Source: Elephas maximus indicus
Lineage: Eukaryota; Chordata; Mammalia; Proboscidea; Elephantidae
DNA length: 64,000 nt
Assembly (NCBI RefSeq): GCF_024166365.1
Contig: NC_064834.1
Coordinates: forward strand, 60,740,001-60,804,000
Direction: 5' to 3'
Positions 53,821 through 64,000 of this stretch are shown here, piece after piece (the stretch's first letter is position 1; the number at the start of each line of letters is the position of its first letter). The position numbers were made by a program, and so were the translations under genes. The notes under the pieces were generated by a model that saw only the letters and a program-made list of their open reading frames with translations, did no database searches and was not told the origin of the DNA.

Positions 53821-54642
53821 AAAGAGTAGCTGCTGAAGCTACTTATGTATAACCAAACACCTCATGGGATTTGATTCCTTGGTTTGGAGGTTTAGGGTCA
53901 TGGTTTTATGGGACATCCTAGTTAATTGGCCTAATAACGTGTTCAGTACTTCTGTCTCCTAGTTTGTTGTGAAGCTCCTGGGGTCTTAAAAGCTTGGAAG
54001 TGGCCATCCAAGGCAGAACAGTTGGTCTCTATTCACCTGGAGCAACAAAGGAAGAAGGAGAGTCAGGAACAGGAGAAGAATATGGAACGTGTAACTAATT
54101 ACCTCCATGAGCAACTGCCTCCTTTGCCATGAGACAAAAGAACTGGATGGTGCCTGGCTGCTGTTACTGAACATTTTGATCAGAGATTCCATAGGAGAAT
54201 CTTGATCAAAAGGGGGAAAATGTAGAATAGAATTTCAAATTCTCATGGACTCCAGACTTTCTGGAGCCATGGAGGGTAGATAAACCCCTGAAACTATTGC
54301 CCTGAGATAATCTTTAAAACTTAAACTAAAAATATCCCCGAAGACATCTTAAAACGGAGGAATAATTGAGCTTAACTAGTAAAAAAGGTCTTCCCAGAAC
54401 ATTATGCTCTTTTAAGAACTGTCTATATGGGATAAAATTGACAACAGCAGCCCGAAAGATTAGAATAGGAACCTTAGCGGGGTAGTAAGTTTATGTTAAT
54501 GAGGGAGGAACAACTCAGAAAAAGAGGGTGAGAATGGTTGTACAACTTGAAGAATGTAATAATGCACTAATGATACATGTAGAAACTGTCAAGTTGGTAT
54601 ATGTTTTGCTGTGTTAATTACCAAAAAAATTTTGAAAAAGGC
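53821..54642 (+). mobile_element. L1 3' UTR insertion, divergent subfamily, perfect TSD
   Basis: L1 3' UTR relative of the copies at 13041 and 19789: CTCCTGGGGTCTTAAAAGCTTGG, AAAGAACTGGATGGTGCCTGGC and a terminal CCAAAAAAATTTTG. Clearly a different subfamily. Exact 16-bp target duplication ATTGGAGGGGACCTAA (53805-53820 and 54643-54658). Confidence 0.9.
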
Positions 54643-54659
54643 ATTGGAGGGGACCTAAC

Positions 54660-56070
54660 CCAAAGCTATGCAAATTCTGTTCTGTGCCAGGAGGAAGGAG
54701 TTTGATAGTTTTGAGAGAGATGGGAATCATCAGAGTGGTATTAGCAGACCTCTGCCACGATGACACAATAAAAAGGAAGCTTCTCCAGGAATATAAGTGA
54801 AGTAGGAGCTCCCCAGGCCCATAAGTCTTTTTTGGGTGCTAAAATTCACTCTGTGTGAATGATTCTGGCTCTCTGTTACAAGTGTGGAAGTGGGGATTCT
54901 CTACAAACTTCAAAGTTCGGAGAGGCAAATGGGAATAAAGAGGGGAATGAAATGTAGACTCATAGAATTCTGGAAATACCACCTCATTTTACTAATGAAG
55001 GACCAGCTCTTTTTGAGTCAAGTGACATGTTCAAGGTAAGATACCACTTTTGGTAGATCTAGACCAAGGATTAGAGGTTCCTGGCCATCCAGGGCTTTTT
55101 CTACTTTATTACGTTACCAGCCATCTTAACACATTCGTGTGATTCTGGGATGGAGGGTTGTGTCCAGAATTCCAATTGACTTTCCCTAGAGCAGCATTTA
55201 AACAGCGACCTTCTCTACAACAGGGTTTGGACAAGATGAAAGACTCCAGTCTTTTAGGGATTTGAGGCTTCTTTTCAAGAAATAGTTGGTATCTGCCTTT
55301 TACTTAAAGTACAAAACAAAAATCTTGCATTAAAATAGGGAGAGTTTTGTGAAGAAGTTCTAAAAAATCTGGAATGTGTCATGAACTTTCTTGTTATCCT
55401 AACCAAAAGCCATGCTGACCTTCTGTATATTGTTCCAATTTTAGTATGCTTACCACTGAAGCATGTCATGTATATGGTAAATGCTTCTGGCATGTTTAAG
55501 GATGTATTTGGCCGCCTTGATATTTTTTTCTTTTGGAAGGGAACATATTTAAATTAGAAACAGTCTTCCCCTCCAATGAAAAAGGGAAAGTTTTAGGTCA
55601 TTTGCTTCAGTGGAATAGATTATGGAACTTACGACCCCAATTTTCCATTATTTTCAACTAAGTGGGCCATTACATGAGGCACAGTTAAGGTAGAAATCTA
55701 TCATATTAGAAAGTATTTTAATCTGATTTGTGATTAAATGTATTTATCAGTAAGATTTTTGCCACCAAGAATGCGTTTTATCTGTTGCATCATACCAAGG
55801 ATGTCGCATGGAATCTATAAAGTCTGCTTTTCTTTCTTTATTTTCCATGTTTTGCTATGGCATTTGGTTTTATAACACTTTTAGAAAGCAGTTTTCAAGA
55901 TAGCTTGGTCTTTCCTTCTATACTAGATCCTTTCTGAGCTACTGCAAAAATTCATGCTTATGGTTATGATCTAAATAAAATGTAATTGCTTTTGATTCTC
56001 CTGTGAATATCAAATGTCTTTTAATCTATTTTTAAATCATTTTAATAGTAATAAGGACAAGGTCAAACTG
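54660..56070 (+). other. Unique intron-like sequence
   Basis: No gene or repeat recognised. Confidence 0.4.
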
Positions 56071-56073
56071 GTT

Positions 56074-57240
56074 GCTGTTGTTATGCTGTGAGGTGCCGTT
56101 GAGTCAGTTCCAACTCATAGCGACCTTGTGTACAACAGAAGGAAGCACTGCCCAGTCCTGCCCATCCTCAAGATTTTCTATATCTGAGCCCATTGTTGCA
56201 GCGACCATGTCAATGCATCTTGTTGAGGGTCTTCCTCTCTTTCACTGAACTTCTACTTTACCAAGCATGATGTCCTTCTCCACGGACTGGCCTCTCCTGA
56301 TAATATGTCCAAAGTATGTGAGACAAAGTCTCTCCATCCTCGATCTAAGGAGCATTCTGGCTGTACTTCTTCCAGGACAGATTTGTTCCTCCTTCTGGCA
56401 GTCCATGGTATATTCAGTATTCTTTGCCAACACCATAATTCAAAGGTATCAGTTCTTCTTTGGTCTTTTTATTCATTGTCCAGCTTTTACATGCATGTAA
56501 GGCAATTGAAAATACCATGGCTTGGATCACATGCACTTTAGTCCTCAAAATGACATCTTTGCTTTTTAACATTTTAAAGAAGTCTTTTGCAGCGGATTTG
56601 CCCAATGCAATGCGTCTTCTGATTTCTTGACTGCCGCCACCATTGTGGATCCAAGTAAAATGAAATCCTTGACAACTTAAATTTTTTCTCCATTCATCAT
56701 GATGTTTTTTATTGGTCCAGTTGTGAGGATTTTTGTTTTCTTTACGTTGAGGTGTAATCCATACTGAACGCTGTGGCCTTTGATCTTCATTAGTAAGTGC
56801 TTCAATTCCTCTTCATTTTCAGCAAGCAAGGCTGTGTCATCTGCAAAATGCAGGTTGTTAATGAGTCTTCCTCCAGTCCTAATGCTCTGTTCTTCATATA
56901 GCCCAGCTTCTCAGATTATTTGCTCAGCATACAGTTTGAATAAGTGTGGTGAAAGGATACAACCCTGATGCACATCTTTCCTGATTTTAAACCACAGTGT
57001 TTCCCTTTGTTCTGTTCGACCACTACCTCTTGGTCTATGTACAGGTTCTGCATGAACACAATTAAGTCTTTTGGAATTCCCATTCTTTGCAATGTTATCC
57101 CTAATTTGTTATGATCCACACATTTGATCATAGTCAGTAAAACACAGGTAAATGTTTTTCTGGTATTCTCTGCTTTCAGCCAAGATCCATCTGACATCAG
57201 CAGCGATATCTCTGGTTCCACATCCTCTTCTAAATCCGGC
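56074..57240 (-). mobile_element. RTE LINE, 5'-truncated, reverse
   Basis: 3' tail at the left (GTTATGCTGTGAGGTGCCGTTGAGTC), then minus frames 56242-56436, 56414-56605 and 56916-57221 matching RTE ORF2 from the C-terminus back to the early RT domain (the last begins with the SLLMSDGSWLKAENTRKTF region). Ends sharply at CTTCTAAATCCGGCC (57240), where the chimeric block starts. Confidence 0.93.
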
Positions 57241-57248
57241 CCCTTAAG

Positions 57249-57424
57249 TTAGCTACCCATATTCCAGCTGACTTGGCTGGGTCAGTTTGTATGACAGTGC
57301 TTTTTTGAGAGGTGTTGCCTGCAAGCAGCCACTACCTCTCTTCCTACTCTTTCTACCTCTCCCTATTCATGAGGTTAAAAACAAAAAAAAAAAGTTACTT
57401 GGTCCACCACCTCTAATATTTACT
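57249..57424 (+). repeat. Copy B' of a local duplication
   Basis: From GCTACCCATATTCCAGC to CTCTAATATTTACT. It matches 62808-62974 (B) in the same orientation with a few substitutions and small indels, including the A-run length before GTTACTTGG. Confidence 0.9.
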
Positions 57425-57442
57425 ATGTGTTTACTATGGTAT

Positions 57443-57712
57443 TTCTTAGTATTTTAAAGATATTTTTTATTGTGTATTTTGAAATCCTCAAATCAAGACT
57501 TTGCTTGCCTTTATCTGGTGGATGAATTGCTGTATAAGAGATAAAACTTTAGATCAGAACATCATCTTACTAATTTAAAGAGTGTCCTTTCCTAGTTTCC
57601 CCCTACTTAAGGCAGAGGTGTGGAAAGTGTGAGGTGGTAATTGTAATCATCTTTCACTCATATCCAACCCTAGGCAATTACAAACAACTTTTATGAAATG
57701 ATACATGCTAAC
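57443..57712 (+). repeat. Copy A' of a local duplication
   Basis: Matches block A (52889-53221) from TTCTTAGTATTTTAAAG to ATACATGCTAAC, with an internal deletion of about 63 bp joined at GATCAGAACATCATC. An 18-bp filler (57425-57442) separates it from B'. The RTE at 57713 begins immediately after. Confidence 0.92.
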
Positions 57713-58615
57713 TTAACTGCACCAGGGTCGTATCCTTTACCATACCTGTTCAGTCTGTATGCTGAGCAAATAATCCGAGAAGCTGGACTATATGAAGAAG
57801 AACAGGGCATCAGGATCGGAGGAAGACTCACTAACAACCTGCATTATGCTAATGACACAACCTTGTTTGCTGAAAGAGGACTTAAAGCACTTACTAATGA
57901 AGATCAAAGACCACAGCCTTCAGTGTGGATTACACCTCATCATAAAGGAAACAGAAATCCTCACAACTGGACCAATAAGCAACAGTATGATAAAAGGAGA
58001 AAAAAATTAAGTTGTCAAAGATTTCATTTTACTTGGATCCACAGTCAACAGCTGTGGAAGTGACAGTCAAGAAATCAAAAGACGCATTGCATTGGGCAAA
58101 TCTGCTGCAAAGACCCCTTCGAAGTGTTAAAAAGCAAAGATGTCACCTTGAATACTAAGGTGCGCCTGAGGGAAGCTATGGTATTTTCAGTTGCATCGTA
58201 TGCATGTGAAAGCTGGACGTTGAAGAAGGAAGAAGAATTGACTCCTTTGAATTGTGGTGTTGGCGAAGAATATTGACTATACCGTGGACTGCCAAAAGAA
58301 TGAACAAATCTGTCTTGGAAGAAGTACAATTAGGATGCTACTTAGAAGCGAGGATGGCGAGACTGCGTCTTACATACTTTGGTCACGTTTTGAGGAGGGA
58401 TCAGTCCCTGAAGAGGGACATCATATGTGGTCAAGTACAGGGTCAGCTGAAAAGAGAAGACCCTCAACAAGACGGGTTGACACAGTGACTGCAACAGTAG
58501 GCTCAAGCATAACAACGATTCTAAGGATGACACAGTACTGGGCAGTGTTCCCGTCCTGTTGTGCATAGAGTTGCTATGACTCGAAACTGACTTAATGGCC
58601 ACTAAACAACAACAG
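57713..58615 (+). mobile_element. RTE LINE, 5'-truncated
   Basis: Begins at about TGCACCAGGGTCGTATCC and continues through LSLYAEQIIREAGLYEEEQGIRIGG-type text (split here: PYLFSLYAEQIIREAG, YEEEQGIRIGGRL) to the tail CTTAATGGCCACTAAACAACAACAG. The palm motif has decayed to HYANDTTL (frame 57698-58063), so the first catalytic Asp of the YADD pair is lost. Confidence 0.93.
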
Positions 58616-58769
58616 TTCTAACCATTTTTTCATTTTTATAATGTGAGAACTAAAAGCTGAAGAAATGAAAATACTGTTATAGAATGAAAACTTTAGAGAG
58701 CAGGCTCGGTTGGGCTAAAGTGAGGGGATGTGGGGTAAAAAAGGAAGAGTCTGCTTTGGGTGGTACAAA

Positions 58770-58985
58770 AAGGACAGGTTTTGCCATCAGATCTGACAAT
58801 TCTGCTGACCTTGAACACAAGTTGCTTAACTTCTCTGAGCCTTTTTCTCCCCTGTATATGTAGAAGTGGGATAAAAACACCTATCTTCTAGAGTTTCAAT
58901 GAGGATTCAGTGAGATGGTATATGCGTATAGTGTCCGGCACATAGTAGGTACTCATTAAATATGTATTGAATACATGATTGTTGC
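58770..58985 (+). mobile_element. MIR SINE
   Basis: CTGACCTTGAACACAAGTTGCTTAAC, CTCTGAGCCTTTTTCTCCCC and GTCCGGCACATAGTAGGTACTCATTAAAT. Confidence 0.88.
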
Positions 58986-59251
58986 TTACTTACATTCTCC
59001 CCATTCCCTCCTTGTGAGAAAAGATGAGGAAGGGGACAGGCCTAAAATGAATGTAGAAAAAATATTAAAGAAACTTAGCCCATTTGTTAATTTGACTGCG
59101 ATTCAGCATTTGACCAGAACTAGTCCTTAAGCATTGTGGCAAATTGAGGTTTTAATTCAGAACGTAATGATGTGAAATAGTTCTGTTCTTTACCTTATTT
59201 AAATAGTAAGAAGTGAATTTTGCTAATTAATTTTATTTCACTGTACTTTAT

Positions 59252-59890
59252 TGTCTTAGTCATCTAGTGCTGCTATAACAGAAATACCACAAGTGGCTTT
59301 AACAAAGAGAAATCTATTCTCTCACAGCTTAGGAGGCTAGAAGTCCAAATTCAGGGTGTTTGGCTGCTAACCAAAAGGCTTGCAGTTCAAATCCACCAGG
59401 TGCTCCTTAGAAACTCTATGGGGCAGTTCTCCTGTGTCCTGTAGGGTGGCTGTGAGTCTGAATTGACTCGATGGCAGCAGGATTTTTAGTTCTAGGGGAA
59501 GGCATTCTCCTTTGGTTCTGGGGGAAGGTCCTCATCATCAGTCTTCCCCTAGTCTAGGAGCTTCTCAGTGCAGGAACCCTGGGTCCAAAGGAATTACTCT
59601 GCTCCCAGTACTGCTTTCTTGGTGTTAAGAAGTCCACTTGTCTTTCTGCTCACTTCTGTTTTATGTCTCAAAAGAGATTGACTCAAGATACAACCTAATC
59701 TTGTAGATTGTCTCTTGCCTTAATAACATAACTACCTCTAATCCTGCCTTATTAACATCATAGAGGTAGGATTTACAACACATAGGAAAGTCATATCAGA
59801 TGACAGAATGGTGTACAAACACAGTACTGGGGCTCATGGCCTAACAAAATTGACACACAGTTTTGGGGGAACACAATTCAATCCATAACA
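59252..59890 (-). mobile_element. Solo LTR, MaLR/MLT1-like, with nested AfroSINE
   Basis: Reads TGTCTTAGTCATCTAGTGCTGC to AATTCAATCCATAACA. Its reverse complement starts TGTTATGGATTGAATTGTG, the MLT1-type start. Flanks TTTAT (59247-59251) and TTTAC (59891-59895) are a likely 5-bp target duplication. Same family as 21902-22433. Interrupted at 59359-59488 by an AfroSINE. No internal viral sequence is present. Confidence 0.87.
59359..59488 (+). mobile_element. AfroSINE, 5'-truncated, nested in LTR
   Basis: Starts at TTTGGCTGCTAACCAAAAGG, lacking the A-box head, and ends TCGATGGCAGCAGGATTTTTAG. 5' truncation of a SINE indicates LINE-type target-primed insertion. Confidence 0.9.
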
Positions 59891-59895
59891 TTTAC

Positions 59896-61450
59896 CTCTT
59901 CCATTAATCAAGTATAAATAGCATCTGTAAATGTTTCAAAATTGTTACATTATTTAAGAGAAAATTCTCAATTATCAAAGGTACTTCTCATCTTTTTCTG
60001 AATACGATGCAAACACATCATTTTCCTTTTCTTTAAAAGTCTCGTCATAGGAGTTATGGCAATTTGGGATTTAAATATGTTTCATATTGACCTTGGTAGG
60101 CTAACCTACAGAGTAATAGATTGTTCTGATGATTGTGAACTTGTGTATTAATTGGAATTAAGGAAAGCTTCCCTAGATGGAAGACAAACAGCCGCTTGGT
60201 GACTACATTTTGTTATAACGCAAGTGAGGTATTGTTCTTGCTCAGGCATTAACAGCAGGTTTGTATTTTTAGACAGAATGAGGACTTTGTATGACATTAG
60301 CTGTATGAAGTGTTCCGAATCTATTTAGAAGGGAGTTTTTAATCCTATGTATATTTCTGATTTGCTGTGCATTTTGAGGAATTTATTTGAAAATTTGAAA
60401 CATTGAAATGTAGGAAAGTGTAGAGAGTTTGGAATATATGGTTAGATTAGATAAGAATTTTTCAAAGCTTTATACTCACCCAATGTAGGCCACATCTGTG
60501 GTAATGTTCTTGGAAATTGGTCACATTTTAAAACCTAGTTCTTTGCCAACAGCATCTGGTTGCACTTTACATACTTTGAAAGTATATTTTGCATTGCAGA
60601 AAAGCAAACCATATGACATAGACTTTTTTTTACCTGATTGGAAGTTGTTTACAGTTATAGTTGAACTTCAATAAACTTAACATAACCAAAGGCATAATCA
60701 TCCCAGTGCATGGAGTGTCGTGATGCCTCAGATATAGAGGGTTCTTACATACAGTTATCAGCTTTTAAATGTTATCAAGACTTTTACCTTATTTTAGTAA
60801 TCCTCCTAAAGAGGTCTTGTTTACTGAAAGTTCTTTTAGGTTTGGGGAATTTTGAAGGTGCTGATATGATTGGAATGCGTTCTACTTATGGGCAGTCAAG
60901 AAATAGTGTTGATTGATGTGATTGGCATTCCTCCACCAGGTACTTACAGCTCTGGACAGCTGTTACTCGTTATGTACTTGTGTTTATGTTTGTCATAGCT
61001 CCTGTGAGCCTTTGGTGTACTACAGGTGTCCTATTTTAGTAAAATAGGGTTTGGCAATCCAGAGAAGATTTGTGAGTTGACTTTGATTGGCATGGATCTA
61101 GGCAATTCTGTGAAATAGGCCAAGTATGTCTTTGGTTTCCTTAAGATTTCCTTCTCAGTGTCCCCTGTTTAGCTTTACTTTGCTTTCTTCCACTTAACTG
61201 CCCAGGTGGCTAACCTGTTTCAGATGATCCCTGTTGAAATGTTAGCTGATTAGTCCAGTGCTTTTCCAGGGATGTTTACATTTTAAAAGTGAGATCTTTT
61301 AATAACAAGGCTTTTAAGGTCTCTACATTTTAATATGATAGTGAAGTAACAGGTATTAGGGTAGACTCTTTGGACTGGGCCCAAGCTTGATGCCAGGATT
61401 ATAGAGCCCTGCTGTCAGTATGGTAGTCAATTACCACATGTGGCTATTGA
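59896..61450 (+). other. Unique intron-like sequence
   Basis: No gene recognised. A 68-codon frame at 60710-60916 has no motif. Confidence 0.4.
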
Positions 61451-61611
61451 CTACAGGCAGTCCGCCGGTTACAAACGAGACCGCTTCTTAAATCTGTCTT
61501 TAAGTTGAATTTGTAGGTAAGTTGGAACAGGAACATATGGTTCTTATTTTGCATCAGTCAAATGTTTGTCTTAGCATAAAGTATATATTTTTAACTTTTT
61601 ATGCGTATAAA

Positions 61612-61916
61612 TGTCTTGAAAGAAATAAAACCAGAATGCTCCTTAGAAGCAAGTATGGCGAGACTACATCTCACATACTGTGGACATGTTGTCAGGAGGG
61701 ATCAGTGCCTGGAGAAGGACATCATGCTTGGTAAAGTAGAGGGTCAGCGAAAAAGAGGAAGACCCTTAATGCAGTAGATTGACATAGTGACTGTAACAAT
61801 GGGGTTAAGCATAACAACAATTTTGAGGATGGCACAGGGTGGGGCAGTGTTCTGTTCTGTTGTACATAGGGTCGCTATGAGCCAGAACCAGCTCGCTAGC
61901 ACCTAACAACAACAGC
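61612..61916 (+). mobile_element. RTE LINE, heavily 5'-truncated
   Basis: Starts TGTCTTGAAAGAAATAAAACC (the end of ORF2) and runs through GGACATGTTGTCAGGAGGGATCAG and GGGTCAGCGAAAAAGAGGAAG to GGGTCGCTATGAGCCAG and CTAACAACAACAGC. The left target duplication TTTTTATGCGTATAAA is 61596-61611. Its partner TTTTTATGCATATAAA lies at 62257-62272, beyond an AfroSINE. Confidence 0.93.
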
Positions 61917-62256
61917 ATGCCCTGGTGGCATAATGGGGCCCTGGTGGTTCAGTGGTTAAGTGATACGGCTGCTAACCAAATAGTCGGCAGTTCAAATCCA
62001 CCAGCTACTCCTTGGAAACCCTATGGGACAGTTCTACTCTGTTCTCTAGGGTCGCTATGGGTTGAAATCGACTTGATGGCAACATGTTTCGGGTGGCATA
62101 GTGGTTAAGAGTTTGACTACTAATCAAAAGATTGGCAGTTTGAATCCACCAGTTGCTCTTTGGAAACCCTATGGGGCAGTTCTACTCTGTCCTATAGAGT
62201 TGCTTTGAGTTGGAATTGACTTGATGGTAATGGGTTTTTGTTTTGTTCTGTTCGTT
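61917..62256 (+). mobile_element. AfroSINE joined to the RTE tail, split by a second AfroSINE
   Basis: The head ATGCCCTGGTGGCATAATGG (61917-61935) and the body from about 62094 (GGTGGCATAGTGGTTAAGAG to TGATGGTAATGGGTTTTTG) form one SINE, broken at its A box. It sits between the RTE tail and the right-hand copy of the RTE target duplication. Confidence 0.85.
61936..62093 (+). mobile_element. AfroSINE nested in the A box of another AfroSINE
   Basis: GGCCCTGGTGGTTCAGTGG to GATGGCAACATGTTTCG. Target duplication GGTGGCATAATGG (61923-61935) and GGTGGCATAGTGG (62094-62106). Confidence 0.9.
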
Positions 62257-62807
62257 TTTTTATGCATATAAAACATTTTTTAAAAAGCTTCAAAACTGTG
62301 CAGTATTTTCATAAGTGTCACAAAGTAGTGTGTATGTTTGTTATTATGAACCATTGTATTTAACTCAAAATTTTAATAGGCTTTATGGCAGTCCTTTCTT
62401 AATTACGAGTTGTCTGTAAGTCGGACCTTCGTAACCCAGGGACTGCCTGTACTTGAAACGTGGCTAGTCCAAATTGAGATGTGCTCTGAGTATAAAAGGC
62501 ACACTAGATTTTAAAGACTTGATACAAGAAAAAGAATGTAAAGTAACTCAGTAATTTTTTATATTGATTGAGTTGGAATGATGACATTTTAGATATCTCG
62601 GGTTAAATAAAGAGTATTAAAAATTCATTTGTTTCTTTTTACTGTTTTAATATTATACTAAAAAATTTAAAAGTGTATATATGGCTTACATTTGTGGTTC
62701 ACATTACATTTCTATTGGACAGTGCCGTGATAAAGAGAAGAGAGTTTTGTTGTGTTCTTACTGTTGGGAACTTGCAGAGGTTCAGTGAAGTGCTCCCCAG
62801 GACGCCT

Positions 62808-62974
62808 TCGCTACCCTTATTCCAGCTGACTTGGCTGGGTCAATTTGTATGACAATGCTTTTTTGAGAGGTGTTGCCTGCAAGCAGCCACTACCTCTCCT
62901 TCTACTTTACCTCTCCCAATTCATGAGGTTAAAAAAAAGTTACTTGGCCCATCGCCTCTTAATATTTATTAACT
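62808..62974 (+). repeat. Source block B of a local duplication
   Basis: From TTCGCTACCCTTATTCCAGC to CTCTTAATATTTATT. Partner of B' at 57249-57424. I do not recognise it as an interspersed repeat. Confidence 0.88.
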
Positions 62975-63009
62975 CCTGGCCAGCTTCTTGAAGACAGGTG
63001 TTTAAAAAA

Positions 63010-63240
63010 AATTTTTATAGCTACTATGTATTGGGCATCTGCCATGGGCCAGGTACTAGTGCCGGGTACTTTACATAAACTCTGGAGTCCTTAATCAATT
63101 CTGCAAGATTGATATTACCAGATGAAGAAACTGAGATTCAGATACATTTTAACTTTGCCCTGGGTCAGTTAGTAAGTGGCAGAATCAGGGTTGCAGCCCA
63201 GGACTGTCTAGTTCTATAGCCAGTGTTCTTTCTGCTGTGG
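63010..63240 (-). mobile_element. MIR SINE (antisense)
   Basis: CTACTATGTATTGGGCATCTGCC, ATTACCAGATGAAGAAACTGAG and GTGGCAGAATCAGGGTTGCAGCCCAGG. Confidence 0.88.
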
Positions 63241-63244
63241 TTTC

Positions 63245-64000
63245 CATCTCTTGTGTGTGTCTTTTAGCACAAAGCGGAGTGCCATATACAAAGGGGTCAC
63301 TTGCAAAATGGTGTTGACTGATAGTTATATAATATTTTTGTGTTGTGTTCCTTTGTCTTGGTGGATGACTCCAGTGCCTATCACTCCAGCGCATCTTCCT
63401 CCCCTGTCTGGTGCCTAGAGATTTAAGCTTATTGACAGCCTTTTGAGCAGGGTAGAACATCTCTAAGCTTCCTGTGAAAGAGCATCTTTTTCCCCTTGAA
63501 AATGAATCAACAAAGAATGCTTCACATGCCTCTAGGAAGAGATACAGTAATAGTCACCTTCTTTGGATGCCAAAAATACCAAATGTTCGATTTCAGAGGC
63601 TAGCTAGCCATATAAGGAAAGGGCTTTTTATAGACAAAGAGGGTTGAAGTAAAATAATGGGATAGAATAAGTATATTGAGCTGGATAAGTCTTGTATAAT
63701 CCTAGGTTATCTCTTAATGGCCATGTCCACAACATTGTTGCATTAACAATGAGAGTAAGGGGGTAATAGTTCATATGTTTGGCCTGCTGATGTCTTAAAT
63801 TAGAGTGGATGCAATCACAACCCATGAGTGCTCTGGTAGGCTGGGTGCTACGTTCACTCCCTGCTGCCTTCGCTCAGGCTCCAGCAAGTGGTGACAACTT
63901 TGGAAAGATAAGGAGAGAAAAGGAAGAACAAAGAGGTTCAAGGAGTAAAATTAGAATGGGGGTAGGTGGTGGGGAGGTTTGGGCAAGTTTACCTGCAAAG
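63245..64000 (+). other. Unique intron-like sequence
   Basis: No gene or repeat recognised up to the window edge. Confidence 0.4.

Larger units (their letters stand above)
61454..62449. mobile_element. Tigger-like MITE carrying nested retroelements
   Basis: Terminal inverted repeats CAGGCAGTCCGCCGGTTAC and CGTAACCCAGGGACTGCCTG, each bordered by TA (61452-61453 and 62450-62451). Native element sequence occupies the outer parts only. The centre is a retroinsertion (61612-62256). Same family as 26156-26441. Confidence 0.88.

Noticed and set aside
52889..62974. Simple tandem duplication of a 5-10 kb unit to explain blocks A/A' and B/B'
   Set aside because: The sequence next to A (53222 onward) does not match that next to A', and the sequence before B does not match that before B'. 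The model is kept only as an alternative requiring later deletions.

Overview
This window is nuclear DNA from a placental mammal, almost certainly an afrotherian (elephant, manatee or hyrax type). The diagnosis rests on about thirty copies of a tRNA-derived SINE with the AfroSINE signature: an A-box head reading CCTGGTGGCGTAGTGGTTAA, a B-box near GTTCGAATCC, and a body ending in GGGTCGCTATGAGTCGGAAT. There are also ten or so pieces of an RTE-clade LINE (RTE1_LA-like) and L1 3' ends of an afrotherian type. No complete protein-coding host gene can be read. Nearly all long open frames are retroelement remnants or GC-rich chance frames.

Layout. 1-33.1 kb is a repeat-dense upstream flank. It holds RTE fragments (1-1216, 11872-12672, 19409-22740, 23858-24032, 29866-33140), L1 3' ends, L2, MIR, MER5-like hAT relics, a Tigger-like element, LTRs and many AfroSINEs, often nested several deep. 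33.1-35 kb is mostly unique and contains a candidate TATA-type first exon with a short CTG run, ending at a good splice donor (about 34320-34519). 35.4-37.1 kb is a strong CpG island with at least eight GC boxes, a candidate noncoding first exon ending near 36694 and a donor at 36695. From 37.6 kb to about 47 kb the sequence is AT-rich and repeat-poor, as expected for the 5' part of a first intron on the + strand. From 47 kb to the end repeats become dense again: RTE at 48391, 56074, 57713 and 61612, an LTR, L1, MIR and AfroSINEs. I could not name the host gene.

How the parts fit. The RTE elements are the probable engine for the AfroSINEs: both families end in the same GGGTCGCTATGAGTCGGAA tail. 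Target-site duplications could be read for many insertions, so relative ages can be ordered. AfroSINEs sit inside MIR, L2, MER5, L1, LTR, RTE-linked and Tigger copies, and are the youngest layer. The most unusual structures are (1) AfroSINEs inserted serially at one 11-bp site (2440-3394); (2) a chimeric block at 57.25-57.71 kb built from copies of two sequences that lie 4 kb upstream and 5.5 kb downstream, trapped between two opposed RTE fragments; (3) an RTE plus AfroSINE flanked by a single target duplication inside a Tigger element; and (4) a target duplication that encloses only a poly-A tract.

All coordinates of repeats are by eye and may be off by several bases. Family names for ancient repeats come from recognition of typical sequence, not from a database search.
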